Shown one piece after another: positions 40,632 through 48,282 of a DNA stretch of 64,000 nucleotides; the first letter of the stretch is position 1, and the number at the start of each line of letters is the position of its first letter. The stretch is from contig NZ_CAUQKJ010000003.1 of assembly GCF_963518785.1 (NCBI RefSeq), positions 186,001 through 250,000 of the forward strand, in the 5' to 3' direction. A model generated the notes under the pieces. It had not been told where the DNA came from and ran no database searches. It saw nothing but the letters and a program-made list of their open reading frames with translations. A program made the position numbers and the translations under genes. This DNA comes from an uncultured Campylobacter sp. (lineage in GTDB: Bacteria; Campylobacterota; Campylobacteria; Campylobacterales; Campylobacteraceae).

Positions 40632-41870
40632 GTGGATATCGTGCAGAGGTTTTTAAACTACACTAAGATCAACACCACCACGAATAGAGTCGCGGGCGCA
40701 GCGGGCATAATGCCCTCAAACCCCAAGGAGCTTGAGCTCGCAGAACTCATAAAAGGCGAGCTCGAAGCTCTGGGCATAAAAAATATCAGCCTTAGCGAGA
40801 GGTCGATTTTGATCACTAAAATTCCCTCAAATTTAGACGCGCCCGCTCCGCGAGTAGCATTTTTCGCCCACCTTGATACCAGTGCCGAGCAGAGCGGCGA
40901 CACCAAAGCTCAGATCGTAAGATACGAAGGCGGCGATATCTGCCTAAATAAAGAGCTAGAGATCTATCTTAAAGAGAGCGAAAATGAGGAGCTGCAGGAT
41001 TACAAAGGAGACGAGATCATCGTAACGGACGGCACCAGCTTGCTAGGTGCCGACGATAAGGCGGCGATCGCCGCAATCGTAAATGCGCTGGAATTTTTCG
41101 TCCAAAATCCGCAGATCAAGCACGGCGAAATAATCGCTTGCTTCGTGCCGGACGAGGAGCAGGGCTTGCTAGGCGCAAAGGCGCTTGATGTAAGCGAGAT
41201 AGGCGCGGATTTTGGCTACTGCCTTGATTGCTGCGGCATCGGCGAGTTTATCTACGAGAACTGGAACGCGGGCGATTGCGTCGTTACCTTCAAAGGCCAG
41301 TCCGCTCATCCGATGAACGCCAAGGGCAAGCTTGTAAATTCCTTGCTTTTGGCGCACAAGTTTATCTCGCTGCTGCCCGCAGGCGAGGCGCCCGAATACA
41401 CCGATGGCAAGGAGGGCTATTTTTGGGTCAAGGAGCTTAGCGGCAACAGCGCAAAGACCGTCCTAAAGATCGACGTGAGGGAATTTGACGAGAAAAGATA
41501 CGAGCAGCGTATGGAATTTTTGCAAAAAACTGCGGACGGGCTTCGCGCGATCTGGGGCGATCGGATCGAAATTTCGCTAAACGACCGCTACAAAAACGTC
41601 TATAACTTTTTGAAAAACGACGATGCACCTGCGATACGCTTTGCGAAGCAGGCTTTTAAAAGCCTAAACATCGAGCCCAAGATCAAGCCTATGCGAGGCG
41701 GCTACGACGGCGCCGTCATCTCCGCAAAGGGGCTGCCGTGCCCGAACCTCTTCACCGGCGGGCATAATTTCCACTCGATCTACGAATACCTGCCCGTAGG
41801 CTCTTTAAAAGCGGCGAGCGAGGTGGTTAAGCAGATCATAACGTTAGCGGCAAAAGAGACGCGAGCTTAG
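40632..41870 (+). CDS. pepT: peptidase T (tripeptide aminopeptidase)
   Basis: PepT (M20B) removes N-terminal residues from tripeptides using two zinc ions. The 412-residue product shows RFLNYTKINTTT, VAFFAHLDTS (metal), TDGTSLLGADDKAAIAAI (metal Asp and base), FVPDEEQGLLGAK, KGQSAHPMNAKGKLVNS, PMRGGYDGAVIS and TGGHNFHSIYEYLP. GTG start at 40632. It is the last gene of the operon and fits conversion of imported peptides to amino acids. Confidence 0.94.
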   Translation: MDIVQRFLNYTKINTTTNRVAGAAGIMPSNPKELELAELIKGELEALGIKNISLSERSILITKIPSNLDAPAPRVAFFAHLDTSAEQSGDTKAQIVRYEGGDICLNKELEIYLKESENEELQDYKGDEIIVTDGTSLLGADDKAAIAAIVNALEFFVQNPQIKHGEIIACFVPDEEQGLLGAKALDVSEIGADFGYCLDCCGIGEFIYENWNAGDCVVTFKGQSAHPMNAKGKLVNSLLLAHKFISLLPAGEAPEYTDGKEGYFWVKELSGNSAKTVLKIDVREFDEKRYEQRMEFLQKTADGLRAIWGDRIEISLNDRYKNVYNFLKNDDAPAIRFAKQAFKSLNIEPKIKPMRGGYDGAVISAKGLPCPNLFTGGHNFHSIYEYLPVGSLKAASEVVKQIITLAAKETRA

Positions 41871-41970
41871 CTAGGGCGCTTTCTACTCCGCGCGCAGATT
41901 TGATTTTAATTTAGCTCGTTCATTCCGCCGCGAAATTTTACCCTGCATAGCGTAATTTTTGGCCCCGTGG

Positions 41971-42135
41971 CGACGGACGACACGGGCTACGACTACGACG
42001 CGGCATTGTAGCAAGGAGATGGCAGAAGTTCTGCTCGCGCTTTACGATAGCGACGCGTGCGTGGGTGCGGTGGATCGAGGCAGTTTCGAGTTTAGCCTAG
42101 GCGAGTCGCGATTTGACTACGTGGGCAGATGCTAA
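41971..42135 (+). pseudogene. gene remnant of unknown family
   Basis: Two short stretches look coding but lie in different frames. GPVATDDTGYDYDAAL ends at a stop at 42008-42010. A 38-codon frame, ATG 42019 to TAA 42133-42135, then starts M-A-E-V-L-L-A-L-Y-D and ends DYVGRC. Both use neighbour-like codons. They probably come from one decayed gene, but I cannot name the family. The rest of 41871-42390 is AAATTT-rich spacer. Confidence 0.3.
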
Positions 42136-42396
42136 TTTTTACGCTTTTAGCGCGTCGCGATGAAACGGCAGTCTCTAGACTGCGTATAGTCTTATAAAAT
42201 TTAAGCTGATTTGATGTACATTTCGCGCCGAACGTGGCTTTGAAATTTAACGCGTGAGCTATGGATTTGACTTGCGATGCGAGCTCAAGCGCGCAATTTT
42301 CGGGCTCGACTTGCAAACTAGACCAAATTTTTGGCACGGTAAAAGTAAAATTTAACCGCACAATGCGTTAAAATTTAAAGAAATTCAGGGAACGAA

Positions 42397-43036
42397 AATA
42401 AGAAATCCGCCCTTGTGCTAGGTACTATAGGGGTCGTGGGTAAGGATCTGGTGCGCGGGCTTTGTGATGGCTCGGATTACGATGAGGTAGAGGCATGGGC
42501 GCACCGCCAGACGGACTTTTACCGTTTTAAGTTTTGCATGCGGATCATTGATTTTGATGGCATTTAGGATATCGCGCCGTATAAATTTTTGATGAAATTT
42601 TTTGCGCGCTAGGTATGATGATGAAGAGATGGATTCGCATGAGGCGTTTTTGCTCATGGATGTAGACTACATCTATGCGGCGGCAAAGTGGGGCAAGCAG
42701 TCAGTGGGCGTGCGGCGCTTCGTGCTCGTATCAGCTCCGGGTGCGAAAGAGAGCTTGCTAAGCTTTTATCTGCGCGCTAAAGGGCAGATCGAGCGGCACG
42801 TGAGCGAGCTCGGCTTTGACAGCCTTCAGATCGTCCGTCCGCCGATAATCTTGGGCGAGAGACCTGATGCTCGCCCGCTAGAGCGGCTTGCGGCGGCGGT
42901 TTTTAAACTGCTGCCCGCCTGCGTGTTTGGTAAATTTAGACCGCTTAGCGGCGCAAGTAGTGTCCGCGCGATGATAAATGCGGCTAGCAGCGACGCGCGC
43001 GGCGTACAAATCTACGAGCCGTTGGAATTTCTATAA
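42397..43036 (+). pseudogene. NAD(P)-binding Rossmann oxidoreductase (HTATIP2/YbjT-like), decayed
   Basis: The first segment reads KKSALVLGTIGVVGKDLVRGL (dinucleotide-binding G-x2-G-x2-G slightly altered), continues to RIIDFDGI and stops at a TAG near 42566. After a broken stretch with further stops, a long frame resumes from about 42623: FLLMDVDYIYAAAK, GVRRFVLVSAPGAKES, FYLRAKGQIERHVSELGF, QIVRPPIILGER and VRAMINAAS, the typical second half of atypical short-chain dehydrogenase proteins. The start codon also seems lost (AAAATAAG where AAAATGAAG would be expected). The gene is clearly inactive. Confidence 0.75.
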
Positions 43037-43422
43037 ATCGCGTATGAAATTTCGGCGCAAGAGCAGGATTAAATTTAAAACTAAAGTTTTAGGTAGCGTG
43101 GATAAAATTTTATAAATTGATCTACTTAAATTAAATTTTAAATTTAATAGAATTTTATAGTAAAATTTCTCGCTTGAAATTTTAAGCGTGGAATCTTGCG
43201 TACTGCGTTGTTGCAAAATTTTTGTTATAAAACCCTATGCTAAAATTTTAGGACTAAATTTGCGGTGTATTTAGTTTAGCCGCGAATAAAGCTTCCTGGA
43301 GCTTCAAGCTCGCATGCGGTTATGGCAACTTCAAGCCCCGAAACGATCGTAAGTTTTGCAAGTTTTATAAATCCGCGACATTAAATTCTAAAAATTATGA
43401 GCTACTTAGGAGGCGAAAACGT
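43037..43422. other. 386-bp spacer
   Basis: Between the decayed oxidoreductase and the 3' end of the SapC-like gene. Very rich in AAATTT words, including a TTAAATT..AAATTTAA inverted repeat (about 43125-43147) that could end transcription from either side. A GC-richer part at 43270-43340 (CTTCCTGGAGCTTCAAG and nearby) has no assignable function. Confidence 0.35.
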
Positions 43423-44109
43423 CTATTTTTTCGCTTCTTTCTGCGCGGTCGGCGGATCGAGCTGCATGATCTTATCGCCTAAGCGCTGAAAATTTGCAAG
43501 GCTTTTTAGGTGGAAATACGCTAGCTCCAGATATCCGCGGCGCGCGAAATCCGCAAGCTTTTTATCGCTTAACTTCAAAAGCTTTTCGCGATTTACGACC
43601 GAAAAGCCGTTCAGCAGAGACGATTCCTTGCCGCTAGAGTTGATACCGAGCTCCTTGGCTTCTAAAATCCCCGCCTTTTGAAATTCCGCCGCTGCAACGC
43701 GCGTGCGCATATCTAAATCGGCGTAATTTTTCATCACCTCTTTTAAATTTTGTAAAAACGGCGTCGGCCTACCGTCTTTAAAAAGCGCCTCTCCGTCGCC
43801 CTTGATCTGCTGTGCGTCTTTATCGAAGCAGATCGCGGTCTGTTCGCCGATCTGGGCTAGGAAAAACGGATAATTCTGCACCGAAGAAGGCACCGTTCCT
43901 TTATAATTCTTATCAATTAGGACGTTTTTGGTGCGCCCTAGCAGCGCCACCATTTTGGGCTCTTTTTCGATGGTAAATACGATAACGAGGTTGTCCGCGC
44001 AAAACGGGATCTCCGGCGCGATCACCGGCACGAAAGGCTCGGTAGGAAATGCGTCTGCGTGATATTTCAAATCCGCGTGTTTAACGCTATCTAATACGAC
44101 TGGGGTCAT
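43423..44109 (-). CDS. SapC-family protein (PF07277 type)
   Basis: A 228-residue soluble protein without signal peptide. The SapC family pattern is visible: HADLKYHADAFPTEPFVPVIAPEIPFCADNLVIVF-type N-terminus, MVALLGRTKNVLID, the hallmark NYPFFLAQ, and DGRPTPFLQNLKEVMKNYADLD. In Campylobacter fetus SapC is associated with the S-layer locus, but the family is widespread and its function is not settled. No S-layer secretion genes lie nearby. It may bind a cofactor or regulate; that is unknown. Confidence 0.8.
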   Translation of the reverse strand: MTPVVLDSVKHADLKYHADAFPTEPFVPVIAPEIPFCADNLVIVFTIEKEPKMVALLGRTKNVLIDKNYKGTVPSSVQNYPFFLAQIGEQTAICFDKDAQQIKGDGEALFKDGRPTPFLQNLKEVMKNYADLDMRTRVAAAEFQKAGILEAKELGINSSGKESSLLNGFSVVNREKLLKLSDKKLADFARRGYLELAYFHLKSLANFQRLGDKIMQLDPPTAQKEAKK

Positions 44110-44258
44110 GTTGATCCTTTAAAAAATTTTAGCAATTATATAAAAAAGAATATTAAAATTCTAAAGGGTTTTGAAATTTCGGCTGTTTTTACTTGCGTAA
44201 ATTTAGACGTTTGGAATTTTAAATTTGATAGAATCACCGTTAAATTTAAGGAGCGAAA

Positions 44259-45032
44259 GTGGGCTTGGATGAGCTTTTGGCGCTTGCAATAGATGCCGCA
44301 AAAAAGGCAAACGCCGCAATAATGCAAAATTACGATAAATTCGACGTTTTTGTTAAGGCGGACAAATCGCCGCTTACGAATGCCGATCTTGCGGCAAATG
44401 ATGCGATAATGCGCACTCTAGAGCCCAGCGACATCGCGATCTGCTCGGAAGAGCGCGTATTGGATAGCAAGCGGCGCATGAGCGAGGAGAGATTTTGGCT
44501 CATAGATCCGCTGGACGGCACGAAGGAGTTTATCGCGCGCAACGGCGAGTTTTGCGTCTGCATTGCGCTGATTGAGCATGGGCGCCCGATTTTAGCGGTA
44601 ATCGGCGTGCCCGTAAGCGGCGACATATATAGCTCAAATGGCGGCGGAGTTTATAAAAACGGCGTACTGCTCGCTCGCCCAAATAGCGCGCCGCAAATCT
44701 TCATGCACGGACGTCACAGTAAATCCGAAAAATATCCGCAATTCGCGCAAAAATTTAAAATGCAGCTAGTGCGCAAAGGCTCTGCGATAAAATTTTGCAT
44801 CTTAGCCGAGGGGGGTGCGAGCGCGTATGCGAGATTTAGCGACTGCTCGCTTTGGGACATCGCGGCGGGAGATTTTTTGCTACATCAAAGTGGCGGAGCG
44901 GTGGTGGATCTAAAGACGATGAAAGCACCTCTTTATAATGGAAAAAGCCTGATAAATAACCATTATTTGGCGGTCGGCGCGAATGCGATGAAAAATTTAT
45001 CTGAAATGTTAGAATTCGCAAAGAACTTTTAA
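44259..45032 (+). CDS. cysQ: CysQ-like 3'(2'),5'-bisphosphate nucleotidase / inositol phosphatase family
   Basis: A 257-residue Mg-dependent phosphatase. Metal and substrate motifs are seen in KADKSPLTNADLAAND, CSEERV, FWLIDPLDGTKEFI (D-P-L-D-G-T) and SDCSLWDIAAGDFLLHQSGG (W-D-x-A-A-x-D). CysQ removes the 3' phosphate of PAP in sulfate assimilation or sulfur-transfer recycling. A GTG start follows AAGGAG. The gene is solitary, with no cys genes around, so a broader inositol-monophosphatase-type substrate is possible. Confidence 0.88.
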   Translation: MGLDELLALAIDAAKKANAAIMQNYDKFDVFVKADKSPLTNADLAANDAIMRTLEPSDIAICSEERVLDSKRRMSEERFWLIDPLDGTKEFIARNGEFCVCIALIEHGRPILAVIGVPVSGDIYSSNGGGVYKNGVLLARPNSAPQIFMHGRHSKSEKYPQFAQKFKMQLVRKGSAIKFCILAEGGASAYARFSDCSLWDIAAGDFLLHQSGGAVVDLKTMKAPLYNGKSLINNHYLAVGANAMKNLSEMLEFAKNF

Positions 45033-45055
45033 GTTAAATTTATAGTAAACGCTCT

Positions 45056-45063
45056 ATAATATA
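45056..45063 (+). promoter_or_regulatory. -10 box of the pilin-like gene
   Basis: CTCTATAATATAA contains TATAAT about 40 nt before the pilin-like ATG, within an AT-rich stretch directly after the cysQ-like gene. It fits a dedicated promoter for a monocistronic, terminator-flanked gene. Confidence 0.5.
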
Positions 45064-45095
45064 AATCCAAAAATTTTTTATCAAAGGATAAAAAC

Positions 45096-45491
45096 ATGAA
45101 GGGCTTTACTATGATCGAATTAATTTTCGTGATCGTGATTTTAGGTGTTTTGGCGGCAGTTGCCATTCCAAAACTAGCAGCTACACGCGATGATGCAGAA
45201 GTCGTTAGAGCAGCGCAGAATGTATCTACATCGCTGACTGATCTAATGGCTTATTATACTTCGCAAGGCGAGTATGATAATAGCACGACAGGTTTTAATA
45301 ACATGACGAATGTTAAAAATCCTATTACCGTAAAAGGCAAGACTTGTGCTACATATACCGTCGATAGCAAAACCAAGGTTACTCTTACAAAAAAGATGGA
45401 TGGTTTATGCGCTCAGGTATGGGATATGCCGGGGTTAAAGAATATAAATGCCGTCTATGCGTCTGACGCTTTATTGATTATTAAGCAGTAG
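45096..45491 (+). CDS. type IV pilin-like / pseudopilin protein
   Basis: 131 residues starting with a class III prepilin peptide: short basic leader MKG followed by FTMIELIFVIVILGVLAAVAI, with cleavage expected between G3 and F4 and the conserved Glu at mature position 5. The C-terminal globular part is small, with two Cys (KGKTCATYTV, MDGLCAQVW) that could form the pilin disulfide loop. Campylobacter carry type II secretion/transformation pseudopilins (CtsG-like), so a competence or secretion pseudopilin is likely. AAAGGATAA precedes the ATG. It is monocistronic, with its own promoter and terminator and a lower GC than its neighbours. Confidence 0.85.
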   Translation: MKGFTMIELIFVIVILGVLAAVAIPKLAATRDDAEVVRAAQNVSTSLTDLMAYYTSQGEYDNSTTGFNNMTNVKNPITVKGKTCATYTVDSKTKVTLTKKMDGLCAQVWDMPGLKNINAVYASDALLIIKQ

Positions 45492-45498
45492 CTTCTTT

Positions 45499-45527
45499 GG
45501 CGCAGGGACTATCTCTGCGCCTTTTTA
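45499..45527 (+). terminator. rho-independent terminator of the pilin-like gene
   Basis: GGCGCAG (45499-45505) and CTGCGCC (45515-45521) form a perfect 7-bp GC stem with a 9-nt loop followed by TTTTTA, 8 bp after the pilin stop. It lies over the 3' end of the convergent DsbI-like gene. Confidence 0.85.
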
Positions 45528-46120
45528 TTCAAAAATCCAAGAAAAATTCCAATCATCCAAATAATTGCGAAAAATATAAAGATAAAGCTCCAAAATTGTG
45601 CCAGATCCACGCTTTTGCTTGCTGGAAACAGATACCAACCTCCGCTATAAAGCGCCGTTAGTTTGGCTTGCAGCCCCTCTAGCGTTACATCAGTTGGTAC
45701 TGCCGGTATGTCGAATGCGCAGCTGTTAAACGATTTAAAAATCGGCACTGCGCTTATATCAAAATTTAAAAATCTCACCGCTCCACCGCAGCCGCTCATT
45801 CCGCTCATATCTCCGCTTCCTCGCAGTACCGTGTGAATTTTAGCTAAATTTAGCGATGAGACAAATCCCAGCGCCGCGCCGTAAAACCATACCGCATATC
45901 CGCAGATCGCGCCGTAAACACCCTTGCCGCAAACCGCTAAAATCACCGCTCCTAGCGCTATGGCGCAAAGCGCGAATCTCACGTGAATGCTAAAGCTTTC
46001 CGGATAGATAAAAAGGAATTTTTGCAAGAAAAAATATGAAAACGCTAGCCAAAAAAGCGCCCATATAGCACAAAAAGCGAGAAATTTTTTAGAGTATCTG
46101 TTTTGAAATTTTAAAATCAT
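45509..46120 (-). CDS. DsbB/DsbI-like membrane protein lacking the CXXC motif
   Basis: 203 residues with the layout of Campylobacter DsbI: KFLAFCAIWALFWLAFSYFFLQKFLF (TM1), a short loop, VRFALCAIALGAVI (TM2), the helix with YGAALGFVSSLNLAKIH, a long periplasmic loop, GGWYLFP, and a final TM ending FLNKKAQR. DsbI proteins normally read about P-C-E-Q-C before the [VI]RFA helix; here the loop is YPESFSIHVRFA, so both catalytic cysteines are missing. The periplasmic loop keeps two Cys (SGCGG, NSCAFD). It therefore cannot reoxidise DsbA in the usual way. It may be a decaying paralogue or have a changed role. The family assignment rests on pattern memory. Confidence 0.6.
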   Translation of the reverse strand: MILKFQNRYSKKFLAFCAIWALFWLAFSYFFLQKFLFIYPESFSIHVRFALCAIALGAVILAVCGKGVYGAICGYAVWFYGAALGFVSSLNLAKIHTVLRGSGDMSGMSGCGGAVRFLNFDISAVPIFKSFNSCAFDIPAVPTDVTLEGLQAKLTALYSGGWYLFPASKSVDLAQFWSFIFIFFAIIWMIGIFLGFLNKKAQR

Positions 46121-46216
46121 AAAAATCCTTTCTGCGCATAATTTTATAATAAATTGCAGATATTTTTGCTAAAATCCCAGCTTTTATAGCAAAAATTTCA
46201 AGCAAAGGGTAAAATT

Positions 46217-46786
46217 TTGAGGAATTTTTTACGCAAATTAGAAAGAGCTTTTGATGCGTTCGCAAATATCTTAGGCGTATTAAGTATCGTATTTTTGGCG
46301 CTTTTAGTTATAGTCGTTTTTTACAATGTTGTGGCGCGTTATCTTTTTCCAGCCGCAAATTCCGTCGCTATGCAAGAACTTACGTGGTGGCTATATTCGG
46401 CGATGTTTTTATTCGGTGTGACCTACGCGCTTAAAGAAAATGCCCACGTTCGCGTGGATATTTTTTACGAAAAATTTAGCCCCACTGCAAAAGCGCTCAT
46501 AAATATCTTAGGCACGATATTTTTCATTTTGCCTTTCGTGGCGCTCGTGGCGTTCTTTTCGATCGATTATGTAAGCGAGGCTTATACGAGCCATGAGGCC
46601 AGCGCCAATCCCGGCGGCATGCAGCATCTTTGGATCATCAAGTCCGCAATCACGCTTAGTTACGCGTTTTTATTTATCTACGCATTTGGATTTTTGATTA
46701 AAAATATTAACGCCCTGCTTGATGTTAGGGAAAACAAAGGCTCGGAATTTCTTAGTGGGAATTCTTCGGGCGCACAGAGTGTGTGA
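46217..46786 (+). CDS. TRAP transporter small permease (DctQ type)
   Basis: A 189-residue inner-membrane protein with four hydrophobic helices. The DctQ pattern is seen in VFYNVVARYLF, SVAMQELTWWLYSAMFLFGVTYALKENAHVRVDIFYEKFSPTAKALIN-like stretches (E-L..W..............HVRVD) and an acidic/polar C-terminus. TTG start at 46217 after AAAGGG. With the following large permease it forms the membrane part of a TRAP uptake system for an organic acid or similar anion. No periplasmic DctP gene is adjacent. Confidence 0.88.
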   Translation: MRNFLRKLERAFDAFANILGVLSIVFLALLVIVVFYNVVARYLFPAANSVAMQELTWWLYSAMFLFGVTYALKENAHVRVDIFYEKFSPTAKALINILGTIFFILPFVALVAFFSIDYVSEAYTSHEASANPGGMQHLWIIKSAITLSYAFLFIYAFGFLIKNINALLDVRENKGSEFLSGNSSGAQSV

Positions 46787-46879
46787 GGGCAAAATGAGCT
46801 TAAATTTAAAATTCTATAAATTTTACGCTTTTCGCGCTTGGGCGGAATTTTGCCACGGCAAGATAAAAGGTGGCGAGTT

Positions 46880-48241
46880 ATGATAGGCATAGTGATGTTT
46901 GCGGCAGCGCTTTTTATGCTGCTACTGGGATTTCCCGTTGCGTTTACGTTCGGCGCCGTGGCTGTGATTTTCGGCTTTATCTACGGACTTAGTGAGGCGT
47001 GGGATTACGCGCAGGGCTTTGAAATTTTAACCGAAGCTTTCGAGGATATGAGTAGGCAGTTTTTTTCACTGATGCCTAATAGAATTTACTCGATTATGGA
47101 AAATCAACTGCTAATTTCGGTGCCGCTTTTTATTTTGATGGGTATGATTTTGCAAAAGACTCGCCTTGCGGAGCGCTTATTAGAGTCGATGGCATTTTTA
47201 TTCGGCGGCGTACGAGGCGGCGTGGCGATCAGCACCGTTTTGGTGGGCGCGCTACTTGCGGCTACGACGGGCATAGTGGGCGCGACTGTCATCGCTATGG
47301 GCGTCATCAGCCTGCCCGTGATGATGAAATACGGCTATGATAAGCCGCTGGCTACCGGCACTATCGCTGCTGCAGGCACGCTTGGGCAGATTATCCCGCC
47401 TTCTATCGTGCTGATTATTTTAGGCGATATACTTTCTGTTTCGGTGGGCGATCTTTTCTCTGCAGCAGTTATTCCTGGGCTCGTGCTAGTGGGTTTTTAC
47501 GTGATTTATATTGCGATTATTTCATATATTTGTAAAGATTATGCGCCGCCTGTTCCGCCGCTAGAGGGGCTTAGCAAATCAAAGCAAATTTTTATCGCGC
47601 TTAAAAACGTCGTGCCGGTGCTCGTGCTGATTTTGCTCGTCTTAGGATCTATTTTTGCGGGCATCGCTACGCCTACGGAGAGCTCGTCGGTAGGCTGCTT
47701 GGGTGCGATAGCACTAGCTGTTTTATACCGCACGTTTTCGTTTAGACTGATCTATGACGCACTAAAAAATACCACTAAAATTTCGGGCATGGTTTTTATG
47801 ATTTTGATGGGCGCCACGGCATTTTCGATGATTTTTTCTTACACGGGCGGAGATGAGGTCGTAAAAAATTTTATGGAGAATCTGCCCGGTCAAGCATGGG
47901 GATTTATCGCGCTTACGATGGTAGTTATCATAGTGCTTGGATTTTTTCTCGATTATGTCGAAATTTCATATATCATTTTGCCGATACTTTTGCCGATAGT
48001 AGAGTCTTTGCATATCAATCCCGTGTGGTTTGCGATCTTAATCGCTGTAAATTTACAAACATCGTTTATGACGCCGCCATTTGGATTTTCGATATTTTTC
48101 TTAAAGGGCGTGACGCCGCCGCAAATCCACACCACGGACATTTATAAGGGCGTGCTACCTTTTATTTTATTGCAAATTCTAGTGCTATTAACGCTCGCAA
48201 TCTTTCCGGGGGTTTTTGGTTTAAAAGCTTTTTTAGGCTAG
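46880..48241 (+). CDS. TRAP transporter large permease (DctM type)
   Basis: About 453 residues with 11-12 helices. DctM marks are LLLGFPVAFTFGAVAVIFG, ISVPLFILMGMILQKTRLAERLLE, STVLVGALLAATTGIVGATVIAMGVISLPVMMKYGYDKPLATGTIAAAGTLGQIIPPSIVLI-type core, ATPTESSSVGCLGA and DYVEISYIILPILLPI. ATG 46880 is chosen over an upstream in-frame TTG (46838), since only it has a nearby purine-rich site and gives the usual start. Adjacent PycB and PckA suggest a C4 or keto-acid substrate, but that is inference. Confidence 0.9.
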   Translation: MIGIVMFAAALFMLLLGFPVAFTFGAVAVIFGFIYGLSEAWDYAQGFEILTEAFEDMSRQFFSLMPNRIYSIMENQLLISVPLFILMGMILQKTRLAERLLESMAFLFGGVRGGVAISTVLVGALLAATTGIVGATVIAMGVISLPVMMKYGYDKPLATGTIAAAGTLGQIIPPSIVLIILGDILSVSVGDLFSAAVIPGLVLVGFYVIYIAIISYICKDYAPPVPPLEGLSKSKQIFIALKNVVPVLVLILLVLGSIFAGIATPTESSSVGCLGAIALAVLYRTFSFRLIYDALKNTTKISGMVFMILMGATAFSMIFSYTGGDEVVKNFMENLPGQAWGFIALTMVVIIVLGFFLDYVEISYIILPILLPIVESLHINPVWFAILIAVNLQTSFMTPPFGFSIFFLKGVTPPQIHTTDIYKGVLPFILLQILVLLTLAIFPGVFGLKAFLG

Positions 48242-48282
48242 AAATATTAAAATTCACGCTAAATTTAACCTAGGAGCTAAAA

